Shown: positions 36,401-45,156 of the stretch, in pieces
Layout of the letters: every line of letters begins with the position of its first letter
Position numbering within the stretch: position 1 is the first letter of the stretch
Source of the DNA: Oreochromis niloticus
Lineage: Eukaryota > Chordata > Actinopteri > Cichliformes > Cichlidae
Reading direction: 5' to 3'
DNA: 64,000 nt
Assembly: GCF_001858045.2 (NCBI RefSeq)
Contig: NC_031984.2
Location: forward strand, 33,958,374-34,022,373
Notes under the pieces: generated by a model
Seen by the model: only the letters and a program-made list of their open reading frames with translations
Database searches by the model: none
Told to the model about the DNA's origin: nothing
Translations under genes and position numbers: made by a program

Positions 36401-39400
36401 GAACCTCCGCCCCAGTCTCAAGTCTTTTGCAGACTCCAAGAGGTTTTCTTCCAAGATTGCCCTGTATTTGGCTCCATCCATCTTCCCATCAACTCTGACC
36501 AGCTTCCCTGTCCCTGCTGAAGAGAAGCACCCCCAGAGCATGATGCTGCCACCACCATATTTGACAGTGGGGATGGTGTGTTCAGAGTGATGTGCAGTGT
36601 TAGTTTTCCGCCACACACAGCGTTTTGCATTTTGGTCTCATCTGACCAGAGCACCTTCTTCCACATGTTTGCTGTGTCCCCCACATGGCTTGTGGCAAAC
36701 TGCAAACGGGACTTCTTATGGTTTTCTGTTAACAATGGCTTTCTTCTTGCCACTCTTCCATAAAGGCCAACTTTGTGCAGTGCACGACTAATAGTTGTCC
36801 TATGGACAGATTCCCCCACCTGAGCTGTAGATCTCTGCAGCTCGTCCAGAGTCACCATGGGCCTCTTGGCTGCATTTCTGATCAGCGCTCTCCTTGTTCG
36901 GCCTGTGAGTTTAGGTGGACGGCCTTGTCTTGGTAGGTTTACAGTTGTGCCATACTCCTTCCATTTGTGAATGATGGCTTGAACAGTGCTCCGTGGGATG
37001 TTCAAGGCTTGGGAAATCTTTTTGTAGCCTAAGCCTGCTTTAAATTTCTCAATAACTTTATCCCTGACCTGTCTGGTGTCTAAATCCAATCAAGAATCTG
37101 TGGCAAGATCTGAAAACTGCTGTTCACAAACGCTGTCCATCTAATCTGACTGAGCTGGAGCTGTTTTGCAAAGAAGAATGGGCAAGGATTTCAGTCTGTA
37201 GATGTGCAAAGCTGGTAGAGACATACCCTAAAAGACTGGCAGCTGGAATTGCAGCAAAAGGTGGTTCTACAAAGTATTGACTCAGGGGGCTGAATAATTA
37301 CGCACACCCCACTTTGCAGTTATTTATTTGTAAAAAATGTTTGGAATCATGTATGATTTTCGTTCCACTTCTCACGTGTACACCACTTTGTGTTGGTCTT
37401 TCACCTGGAATTCCAATAAAATTGATTCATGTTTGTGGCTGTAATGTGACAAAATGTGGGAAAGTTCAAGGAGGCATGTTTGGGGTTCATACATTCATAC
37501 ATGGTGGCCTTCTTTTACATCCTATCTAGTACTGGATCCTTTGAGATTTATTTAGGAGTGAGTCAAGACATGGATACAGAAATATACTGCTCAAACAATG
37601 AAAGCAACACTAAGAAAACACATCAGATCTCGATGGGAAAAAAAAAAAAATCCTGCTGATATCTATACTGACGTGGACACGCTAACATGTAAGGAATGGG
37701 AGAATGCCACATTGATGGAAATAATTAAGCTCTCTATAGGTTCATCAAAAGCAGCCTGAAAATCTTCAAACTTAAAATCGAATGTCATAGGAGCTCATTT
37801 TCAGAAACATTTGTACCAGTAGTCTATTAGGTATCATTTAATAGGACTCCGTCAGTGTTCATCCAGTTCTTCTTTGCACAGAGGAGCAGAGAGCAGCCCT
37901 GCTGATGGTTTAAGACCTTCTACAGCACTGTCCATCTCTCTTAGACTGTATGTCTCCTAGAATCTCTCCTCCATGCTTAGGAGACTGTGCTATGACACAC
38001 AACAAACATCCTGCCAATAGCACTTAGTGATGTCACATCCTGGAGTAGTTGTACTTCCCTTGCAACTTTTATAGGGTCCAGCTATCACTGGTGACCAGCA
38101 GTGATAGCTGTCAGTGATAACTGACAGTGCTTGCTCATAGGGGGTCATATGATTGTTGGGTTTTTTTCTGTACCTATGAAGCGCCTTGAGGCGACTTTTG
38201 TTGTGATTTGGCGCTATACAAATAAAATTGAATTGAATTGAATTGAATTGAATTGAATTGAATTGAATTGAATTGAATAACTAGTTTGCACAGAGTCAGT
38301 GGCCTCCACCTGTGAAACCATGCCTGTTTTTTGGGATCGCTGCCCTTTGAATACACCTGATGTTAACTTCATAACACCAAAGCAACTAAAATCGATTGGC
38401 CACGCCCTCGTTGCTACTTAACTGAACAGATCAGTATCACAGAAGCTGAAATGACCTGATGCTATACTCTGATTCAGAGCAGTGTGACACAGCAGTAAGT
38501 CAGGATTTCTGACAGTGGCGACTATCAAACGAAGGACAAGACAAAGACGATGTTGCGTTAACCTCAAATGGCTGTTTTGTTATGTACTAAAGCTTTCTCA
38601 TGGCGACATCTCTATAATGTGCAATGCATCACAATAAAATATCACAAAGATTGAAATGATACCAACCCCTGAGGTGGATAATTCCCACCCCATCTTCTCC
38701 ACACTGCCTACTGAGAACTTGCAACATCACTATGTTTTCCCTGTTGTCTCCAAGTTGCACAGGAGCATCACAGCACACAGGCTCCTGTGTCTGACAGAGA
38801 AACTCCACCTGTCAGAACGAAGCCTGCGGACACGCTGTCATACAGAGTACACAGCAGGAACGCCCCGGAATATGTGAACTGTGAACATTGGGCACTTTGT
38901 GTGCTCGTGTCTTGTTGGGAGCTTCATCATATTCCCTGCAGGAGCTGTGTAATGCAGTAACATACCGCTGCAGATGCATGTGGAAGATCAGGAACCTGGT
39001 CCCAGAGCTGCTCCTCCAGGCATGGCAGAGCAGCCTGGAGTGTGAATGCCCACAGACTCTCCACAGCAAGCAGCTGCTGTCTGTTCCACCACGCTCCTGC
39101 AGGAAGCATCGGCCTGTGAAGCAGATCATCCACACTGTGAACTGCTGCATCCTCCTCACATCGCTCCTTGCATGCAGCTCCATACAAAACAAATACGACA
39201 CAACTTTGACTCGAGAATTTCCACACACATTTGTTATTTTTCCTTTTATTAATCAATCTGTAGGAATTTTTAATCTGTCGATCAAATTATTTCTGAAGCT
39301 GCTCTTTGATCTGGTGCACACTGCCTGTGCAAACGAAACGAAACACAGATGTAATAACACAGCAAAGCTTTTTAATTAACTGCATTGAATACACCTCATT

Positions 39401-41496
39401 GCTTCTTTGTAAATAGTTGTATGTGTGCCTTTTTACTTTGTTTGTTTCCATTAGGGAAGAAAATTTGATTAAAAATATTGAATTTTTACTGGTTACCAAA
39501 CTCCAGCCATCACATCAGATACTAATGGTTCATTAGTGCTAAATAACAGACTAATAAAATACCAGAATTCCACTCAACAAAACTAAAACATAAACAAGGA
39601 CAGCAAGTCATATTTTTTCAGTGAAAAAGATTTTCCCCAAAGGCAGCAGCGGTGAAATCGAGCGGAGAGGTCCGGTTTAACGATGAAGTCGAGGAGATGA
39701 GGCCTGGAGGACATCAACACGCGCCGATGTCTCAGCCTCGAGCAGTTAAATGGATACGAGCTGTCACATGTCATTCATAGACATCACAACCACGCCACGC
39801 AAAAATACCTTTTAATACAACTTCTTTGGAAGTATTGAGGATCTTCAGGATGTGAGAGGACACTTAACGTGTCGCTGTTGTCCTTCAGTCTCTTTCTTGA
39901 ATCGTGAACAATGATGTTATACAAACTGATACTTAGTTATCTTTGTCTATGAAGCCACAGACATGTCCTAAACACCTATAATTTTCTTCTGTAAAACTGT
40001 ATTATTGTTGTTATTGTACTCTGCCCTGAAAGCTTCAGTGTCTAAGCAGATACCCTGGATGACCTCCACTAACACTGTGACATATTCTAAAGCAGTTTTT
40101 GAGCAGGAAATGTGCTTCAGTGGGCCCATTAAACACACAGGGCTGATATCCATCATCTTTGTGAAATGAGAAATATCCTGTCTGAGAATAATGCTACATT
40201 AGACGCAGAAACAGGGGCTAGAAAAACAGACGATTTTTCCCACACTGGGTTTCCTGTTAAATTCTGAATGTAATGTAAAATCCTCTCAGCCTGCAGCTAG
40301 AGTTTCTAAAAGTAGATCGGGGAGCAGAGCCTTCGGTTATCGAGGTGCTCCCAGTTTGCATTCAGGACTCAGAGCCTCTCTACTTTTAGGATTACACTTA
40401 AACTTTCTTTCTTTGGATAAAGCTTGCAGCTCATACGTGACCCTGAGCCAGCCTTACTCCTGCTGCAGGGCTCAGGGTGCTGAGCGTTCACTGCTGTATG
40501 TCAATAAATTCTGTCTTCTCTTGTTTGTGTTTTGTCCTTGTCCCCCAACCCCTGACACATGCCCCTCCCTGCGAACCTTGCTGTGGTTTCTTCCCATTAA
40601 AAGACAGACGCTTCCTCCCCATAAGGGCCCAGTGCTTGCTCAGAGGGGACTGCTGGGGTTTTCTCTCTAACATAGGGGGGTCTTTACGTACAGTACTGAA
40701 TCTAATTCAGGTGCAGGGAGGTGCACATCACCAGAGTTTAAGCTCTGTGGTTATGAAAAACTTTGATTTAACACAGAAGGAGAAATTCACATTTACTGTA
40801 AAAATCAAACAAAAGTAGATCTTTTTACTGACTGGAATTCTGTTGTCCTCTTTGTTTAGTAAAAATGATTCAGTTAACTTGGATCCTGACTAGTTCCGTT
40901 TAATTTGAGAGTGTTAGTAAAATAAGGTTTCAGTGGAGCCTGCTGTTGTTACAGTAACAGGAATACCGCTCTGCCATTTAAGTCTGATAACAGGTTGGCA
41001 GCATCATCAACACATATCTAAAGCCAAGCTATGGTACCGGAAGTGCAAAAAGTCGGATCGGTGCATGGTTACTTCAGAGGGCTTTCATATATCATATATT
41101 TATCATTATTATCATCATATGTTTGACTCTCCTACAGGCCAGGGTTGTAGCTACAGACAATTTATTCCGAGCAGCAGCAGCAGCAGCAGGAAACGTTTCG
41201 ACCATAAACAAACCGGATGTGCCTTTGTTGCTGTTTAATGAGCAGTGTTCAGTGAGTCACGTTACTCGGCTTGTGAGTAACGCGTTACCTTCCCCCCGTG
41301 CAGATCAAATGCCGTTAACGGCCCAGACTGTGTTTTCTCAACCTTTAAGGTAAAGAGGTCGCTGCAAACACACTCACCCACCGGTCTTTGCCGGGTTGTA
41401 GCTGGACGGTGTCGGGCTCCTCTTCGGTGCTCCCCCGGAAGCTTCGACCGTTGACTTCTTTCGCTTCAGTCTGGACTTTAAGTGATTTTCTTCCAT
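33411..41496 (-). CDS. faap20: Fanconi anaemia core-complex-associated protein 20 (three-exon model)
   Basis: Exons 41496-41382, 34583-34070 and 33483-33411 join in frame into 233 codons plus TAA (human FAAP20 is 180 residues). The C-terminus carries a UBZ4 zinc finger with ligands C200, C203, H219 and C223 (SCPMC at the end of exon 2, GHLAQCL in exon 3) and ends MTW. In the human protein the equivalent C-terminal Trp also supports ubiquitin binding. FAAP20 binds FANCA and links the core complex to ubiquitinated sites at interstrand crosslinks. The N-terminus is basic (KSRLKRKK), and the middle is low-complexity Ser/Pro and Gly-rich sequence. The gene lies antisense between prkcz and ski, as in mammals. 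Exons 2 and 3 are firm; the exon 1 to exon 2 junction is less so, because tandem splice sites exist and only one pairing keeps frame. Confidence 0.85.
33484..34069 (-). other. faap20 intron 2
   Basis: The donor GTAAGA at 34069-34064 and the acceptor CTCTCCAG ending at 33484 define a 586-bp intron that splits the UBZ4 finger between the CxxC pair and the His/Cys pair. Nothing else was recognised in it. Confidence 0.85.
34070..34583 (-). CDS. faap20: faap20 middle exon: linker and first half of UBZ4 finger
   Basis: The donor GTAAGA follows ...TTCCCTGCTGG at 34070. Two acceptors fit the 5' end: TAG before 34593 and TGCAG before 34583. Only the second gives an in-frame join to a donor in exon 1. 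The exon encodes LWVEEQGWCDLSSEV, a Ser/Pro-rich linker, an acidic and Gly-rich run, and SCPMCLQVFPA at the end, with the CxxC of the UBZ4 finger. Confidence 0.88.
35200..35815 (-). pseudogene. Degraded LINE reverse transcriptase fragment in faap20 intron 1
   Basis: The minus strand carries CSIEEVNRVLQVTLKDAEEV, then ASAPG, then (after frame changes) SVEGRMFLSTV and NNYINPFIEKGGIPWPPRHL. The order ...ASAPG.., ..LLSVEGK.FFS.., ..NNYID.S.QKGGIPG.PGC.EH.. is that of the finger and palm of a non-LTR reverse transcriptase. Several frameshifts show it is dead. Confidence 0.55.
35878..37471 (-). mobile_element. Tc1-like transposon with an inverted duplicate of its own 3' end
   Basis: The left terminus CAGTGGCTTGCAAAAGTATT is preceded by TA (35876-35877). 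The 393-bp segment 35904-36296 recurs inverted at 37079-37471 with few differences. It contains the outer repeat and the last part of the transposase gene, so both flanks are 3' ends. The real 5' end is gone, the outermost 26 bp are missing on the right, and a unique 782-bp core (36297-37078) lies between. No right TA flank is visible. It sits inside faap20 intron 1. Confidence 0.85.
36095..37078 (-). pseudogene. Tc1-like transposase, broken
   Basis: Reading down from 37078, the minus strand shows paired helix-turn-helix DNA-binding domains (RQVRDKVIEKFKAGLGYKKI, GRPPKLTGRTRRALI) and then WSDET with the first catalytic Asp. A deletion with frameshift at about 36600-36630 removes the segment after it. 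The next frame continues WRKTNTAHH, GGGSIMLWGCFS, FQQDNDPKHK (second Asp) and SPDLNPIQNLWQDLK, to a stop near 36095. The catalytic Glu of the DD34E triad is replaced by Gln (NPIQ). The start codon is lost at the inversion junction. In the family this enzyme moves the element by cut-and-paste into TA sites; this copy cannot. Confidence 0.85.
37584..38490. mobile_element. Probable non-autonomous DNA transposon with a nested LINE A scrap
   Basis: ATACTGCTCAAACAATGAAA near 37584 and ATACTCTGATTCAGAGCAGT near 38465 recall the ends of a teleost DNA transposon bounded by ACTGCTCAAA/TTTGAGCAGT. The inner right part (AACACCAAAGCAACTAAAAT, GCTACTTAACTGAACAGATC) fits the same family. A LINE A 3' end is inserted at 38125-38277. 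No transposase is present. Confidence 0.4.
38125..38277 (+). repeat. LINE family A 3' end with expanded (GAATT)n tail
   Basis: AGTGCTTGCTCATAGGGGGT, CGCCTTGAGGCGACTTTTGT and CGCTATACAAATAAAATTG are followed by about ten GAATT units (38228-38277). The short tandem tail is the usual terminus of this LINE class. Confidence 0.65.
38491..40550. other. faap20 intron 1 interval, no gene recognised
   Basis: The 38888-39379 stretch is open on both strands (163 codons on plus; ALPCLEEQLWDQVPDLPHA on minus). I do not recognise either product and see no splice or start context, so it is left as unexplained intronic sequence. Confidence 0.4.
40555..40700 (+). repeat. Degraded LINE family A fragment
   Basis: CATGCCCCTCCCTGCGAACC, TTCTTCCCATTAAAAGACAG and AGTGCTTGCTCAGAGGGGAC keep the family A order with many substitutions. 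Confidence 0.45.
41382..41496 (-). CDS. faap20: faap20 first coding exon (probable)
   Basis: ATG at 41496-41494 opens a basic N-terminus MEENHLKSRLKRKKSTVEA ending in ...NPAKT. Two donors 4 bp apart exist: G|GTGGGT after 41382 and the stronger GG|GTGAGT after 41378. The first pairs in frame with the acceptor before 34583; the second does not fit either acceptor in this frame. Support comes from position, basic composition like the human N-terminus, and the promoter-like sequence just upstream. Direct similarity is weak. Confidence 0.6.
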
Positions 41497-41650
41497 ACCT
41501 GCGTTTCACAACAACTCACAGCTCCCCGCCAGCTATTCTAACAACGACTTCCTTATCCCGTAACCTGACGTCACTTGATTACATCCAATCAGCTACGTCT
41601 CCGACGAGAACTCGAACCAATAGAATTCTACAAAGATAACGGTGAAGCAG
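41497..41650 (-). promoter_or_regulatory. Probable faap20 promoter and 5' UTR
   Basis: The sequence upstream of the exon 1 ATG is CpG-bearing and holds a TGACGTCA CRE-type site near 41566 and two CCAAT motifs (plus strand CCAATCAG near 41586 and CCAATAG near 41617). No TATA box is evident. This fits a housekeeping promoter driving the minus strand; it is inferred from motifs only. Confidence 0.45.
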
Positions 41651-44103
41651 TCACGTGAAAATCCTGCACGAACTGATACACAAGTGATATCAGGGCTCCT
41701 TCAAAGATTTCTTAGTGGATTTCACAGATTTATGAATATTAATAGTAATAAAATGTTCTACTTTGGCTTTACTTTAGATACTGAGAGAGGGAACTGACAC
41801 TGTAGCACTTACATCACGGGCCTCAGAGTCCAGCACTCAAAATTAAGTAGTCTTAACTATTTAGGGCTGGGCTAAGCTGGGACTTGTAGAACATGTGTGT
41901 TTTAAGTGGACTGGACCAACATACTGTTTTTACATATATTAATGAAAAGAAAAGAAAAGTTACAAAACGTAATGAGACAGTTAGTAATAGACATGTTCTT
42001 TAGAAGTACTCTGACTCAGTAAGACCCAGAGAAGAATAATATACAGGTGAGATTTTTTTGATTTCTATGGCTTCTGCAGCACCTTCACGCACCTTATGGA
42101 AAGTTATCCACATCCTCACATACATCATTCTAACTGTGGAGACAGGGATGTGTGCAGAAACACGGGAGCTGTCATGGTTCTGGGTCTTTTGAACCAGCAT
42201 TTCCACTTTCATGCCTTTTTGTGTTATGATGTTCTGTTTTAGAAAAGAAAAAGTCCATGAATCAGGGGCGAGCTCACTGAGGTGGTTAAACACCTGCTTG
42301 TTGGCAGGGCTGTTGGATAGGCTGAAATGCAAGTTCCCATCTTTCATAAGGGGGTGCTCACATTACTCTGGTAAGGTTAATGGCAGGGTACTGAAGAGGA
42401 GAGTCAATCCATTTCATTGTTTACATGGAGAAGGCTTTAACCAGTTGGGAAGAGGGGGATATCTGGACCATTGTTGTGTGCTCTTTAGTCCCTGTAAACC
42501 AGAGAGAGAACTTGGGCTGCAAGCTTTACTGCAGCAGGTTGGGTTTGTTCCTGGTGGGTACTGAACTTCACATAGGCTGGTGTGTGGTGGCCTCATGAAA
42601 AAGTGCTCTATTGTGACTGTAAGACACAGTGAGTTCTTTAAGATATAATAGTCTTTAAGGTATTTGTCAATAAACCAACAGGAGCAGATCCACGCGGGTC
42701 AGTTGGAATTTTTGTCCTTAATGAAGCTAGCAGAAGGTCAGCTCTGTTAACCTGTTTATTAAAAACAAACACTGAAAACAACAAGTGAAATTCATAAAAA
42801 TCAAAGTGATCTTTGGATTTTTACAGCTTGAAAAAAATGAACCATTCAGATTATGTGAGCCTATAATAACCTATTCTATGTCTTCACTTCATGGGCATAC
42901 AGTCAGGACGCAGAAGGCAAGCAGTGAAGGAAGCCCAGAACATTGGTCGGCCCCCTAAATGGCTTCATACCTCACCTGTTTACACTCATCCTGTTTTTGC
43001 ACTGTTGTGTCCAGAGGTGGCTGTTGTTTCGTCATAGTAAGGACATGCCCAGCTCTGTGCTACACTTTGTTTGTTTTTGAACTGATATTGGAAAAAAAAA
43101 AGCTTAAACAGCAGAGCTTAGGAAGGAAAATCCTCATTTCACAAAATGTTTGCAAGCTGTATTTTATCATGTAACCCACAATCCAGGCAAACTGTGTGAT
43201 CTGATTATGACCTGATGTGACTTAAAGCATCAATCTAATGGAAAAGCAGCCTTTGAATGCATGACCTAATCACCAACTGTCACACTTAATACACTAACAA
43301 TATTATGTCAGTCTTGCTCAAGGATTCATTCAGTGCAAAATTACATCATAAGAAATGTTACTGTAATCATGAGACTTTGTTCCTTTGCTAGGACACACAT
43401 AAAGTGGAAACTTGAAGTGGTGGGACTTTCTGAGCCTTTTATGCTTTTGGCCAGAGGACAGGGACCAACGGAGAGCGGCTACAATTATGCAATGGAAAAA
43501 GACGAGGCAAAGCTGGACTGAATGAAAGGAAAAGCAAAGAAAGGAAAGAAGACAGCATTATTCAAAATAATGGAAAACAGAACTATGTGAAAACTTGCTA
43601 CTTTAAAATAAGATGAGAGCTTTTTTTGAACTGGTTCCTCATAAGATGAGTATTGCAGAAGGACTTCACGATGGGTTTTTTTCTACCTCGGCCACAGAGG
43701 GGGAACACACAAAGCAGGGCTGTGGGCCAGGACTGTGGTACATAGTGCTTCTCTGAGAAGAAGTAACCCGGCGCCTGGAAAGAAACATTATGTCACTCCT
43801 CACACATGATGCTGTGTTGTGCTCGGCTTCCATAGAGACGATGAGGAAGCCTCAGCAGCAGCACCACTGGTTTGGAAAGGTACACCACCAGCAGGTTTCC
43901 TATGGAGTGATGAAAACATCACTCCACAACTAACTATTCACAGGTTCTGATAGATTGTAGCCAATTGTAACAATTCCTCTGTTATCCTCATTTGCAGCTC
44001 ACTCTTTTTTTCCCCTGGGACTTCACAACAGCAGCTTTGGATTCACAGTTTAACAAAAAAACTCAATCTGCCAACTTCCGGAAGACTGCTAAGAGGCAGC
44101 CCC
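41651..44103. other. Intergenic interval between faap20 and the LTR element
   Basis: No gene, RNA or named repeat is supported. Frames over 42000-42560 lack motifs. Confidence 0.45.
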
Positions 44104-44770
44104 TGTCACGGTTCTGGGTCCGTTGGACCCAGTATTTTGAGTTTATTATGCTTTGGTTTATTTTGCATCTGGGATTGTTTTATTGTTCTCTTGTTGTGGT
44201 GATGATTATGATGTCTATTAGTTTCATGTTTCTGTTTATTTGTGTTTAAGGAATGGTTCTTAGTTGTATCTCACGTTTAGTTTAGTTCAGGTTCCATGTG
44301 TCATTTTCCATGTGTCTCTCAGTGTCGGGTCTGCGTCTTTGTGTAGTGTTCTTGTTTCCTGTTTTATTGTGAAGGTCTGCGTCTCATGTGAGTGTGTTCA
44401 GTTTTACCTCTGTCTCGTCTTGTTAATTACTCCCAGCTGTGTCCACCACCTGTGTGTAATCTCCCTGTGTTTCTCTGTGTGTATTTAAGTCACGTCTTTA
44501 GTCATTGTTGTTGCTGGTCCGTCTGCGTATCCACCCTGTTTCATTCTGTGTGTTTCCCTGCCGTCTTCCATCATTCCGTCTCCTGCTATTCGTGTTCAGG
44601 TTTGTGCTCTTGTTCAGGCTCCGTAGTTTAGTTTACCCAGTATAGTTCAGTTCTCCGTTTGCTGTTTGTCCATTTCCTTTGTGTTTAATAAACCACCCTC
44701 TCACCGGTACAAGTGCCTGCGTTTGGATCCTCCTTTAATTTCCACACGGCCCCTCTCACTCGCCGTGACA
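44104..44770 (+). repeat. 5' LTR
   Basis: It begins with a hairpin CTGGGTCC-GTT-GGACCCAG. TATTTAA at 44482-44488 is a TATA-like box and AATAAA at 44687-44692 a polyadenylation signal, giving a U3-R-U5 layout. Short open frames inside are not considered genes. Confidence 0.93.
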
Positions 44771-44787
44771 GTACGGACCAGCCAGAT

Positions 44788-45156
44788 ATGGATCCAGCGG
44801 CATTCACCCCACCCTCGGAGCTTCGAGAGCTCATAACGGACTCAGCTACCAAAATAATCAACCTGTGGCTTGAGCATGAGGGTGAAGCGTTTCTTTACGT
44901 TCTGGAAGTCAGGCTACGACAGCTTTTGTCCGATTATCCCTGGCTATTGGACTCACTCCACCCGCTCATACAAAACTTCATTCTCCATGAACTACACCTT
45001 CACCCCCCGCCGCCACTGCTCACCCGCTCGCTTCAACGGAGGACGTGCCGTCCGTACCGCCGGATGAGGAGTTACCCGGCCCGTCGGAGCCGTCTCCACG
45101 GAGGAAGCGACGTTCACGCCGCCGGCGCGGCACCCCACAGCCGGAGTTCAGAATGA
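44788..45156 (+). CDS. LTR-element ORF1, 122-residue unrecognised protein
   Basis: ATG at 44788 is only 17 bp after the 5' LTR and is followed by MDPAAFTPPSELRELITDSA. Residues about 9-70 alternate hydrophobic and charged positions (IINLWLEHEGEAFLYVLEVR, PLIQNFILHELHLH), so they are probably alpha-helical. The tail is Pro then Arg-rich. It occupies the gag position but shows no CCHC zinc knuckle and no capsid motif that I recognise. Its 3' part overlaps ORF2, which is in the -1 frame (open from 44991), so a -1 shift or an old 1-base indel would fuse the two. The function is unknown; a Gag-like structural or RNA-binding role is only a guess from position. Confidence 0.6.
   Translation: MDPAAFTPPSELRELITDSATKIINLWLEHEGEAFLYVLEVRLRQLLSDYPWLLDSLHPLIQNFILHELHLHPPPPLLTRSLQRRTCRPYRRMRSYPARRSRLHGGSDVHAAGAAPHSRSSE

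Noticed and set aside
41110..41345. Possible hAT transposon end (GTGAGTAACGCGTTACC, CAGGGTTGTAGCTAC)
   Set aside because: Only one side is suggestive, with no inverted partner or duplication; too close to faap20 exon 1 to define boundaries.
44264..44631. Short ORFs inside the LTRs (repeated at 48544-48911)
   Set aside because: They lie in U3/R/U5 sequence, are Ser/Cys/Val-rich with no motif, and recur only because the LTRs are duplicates.
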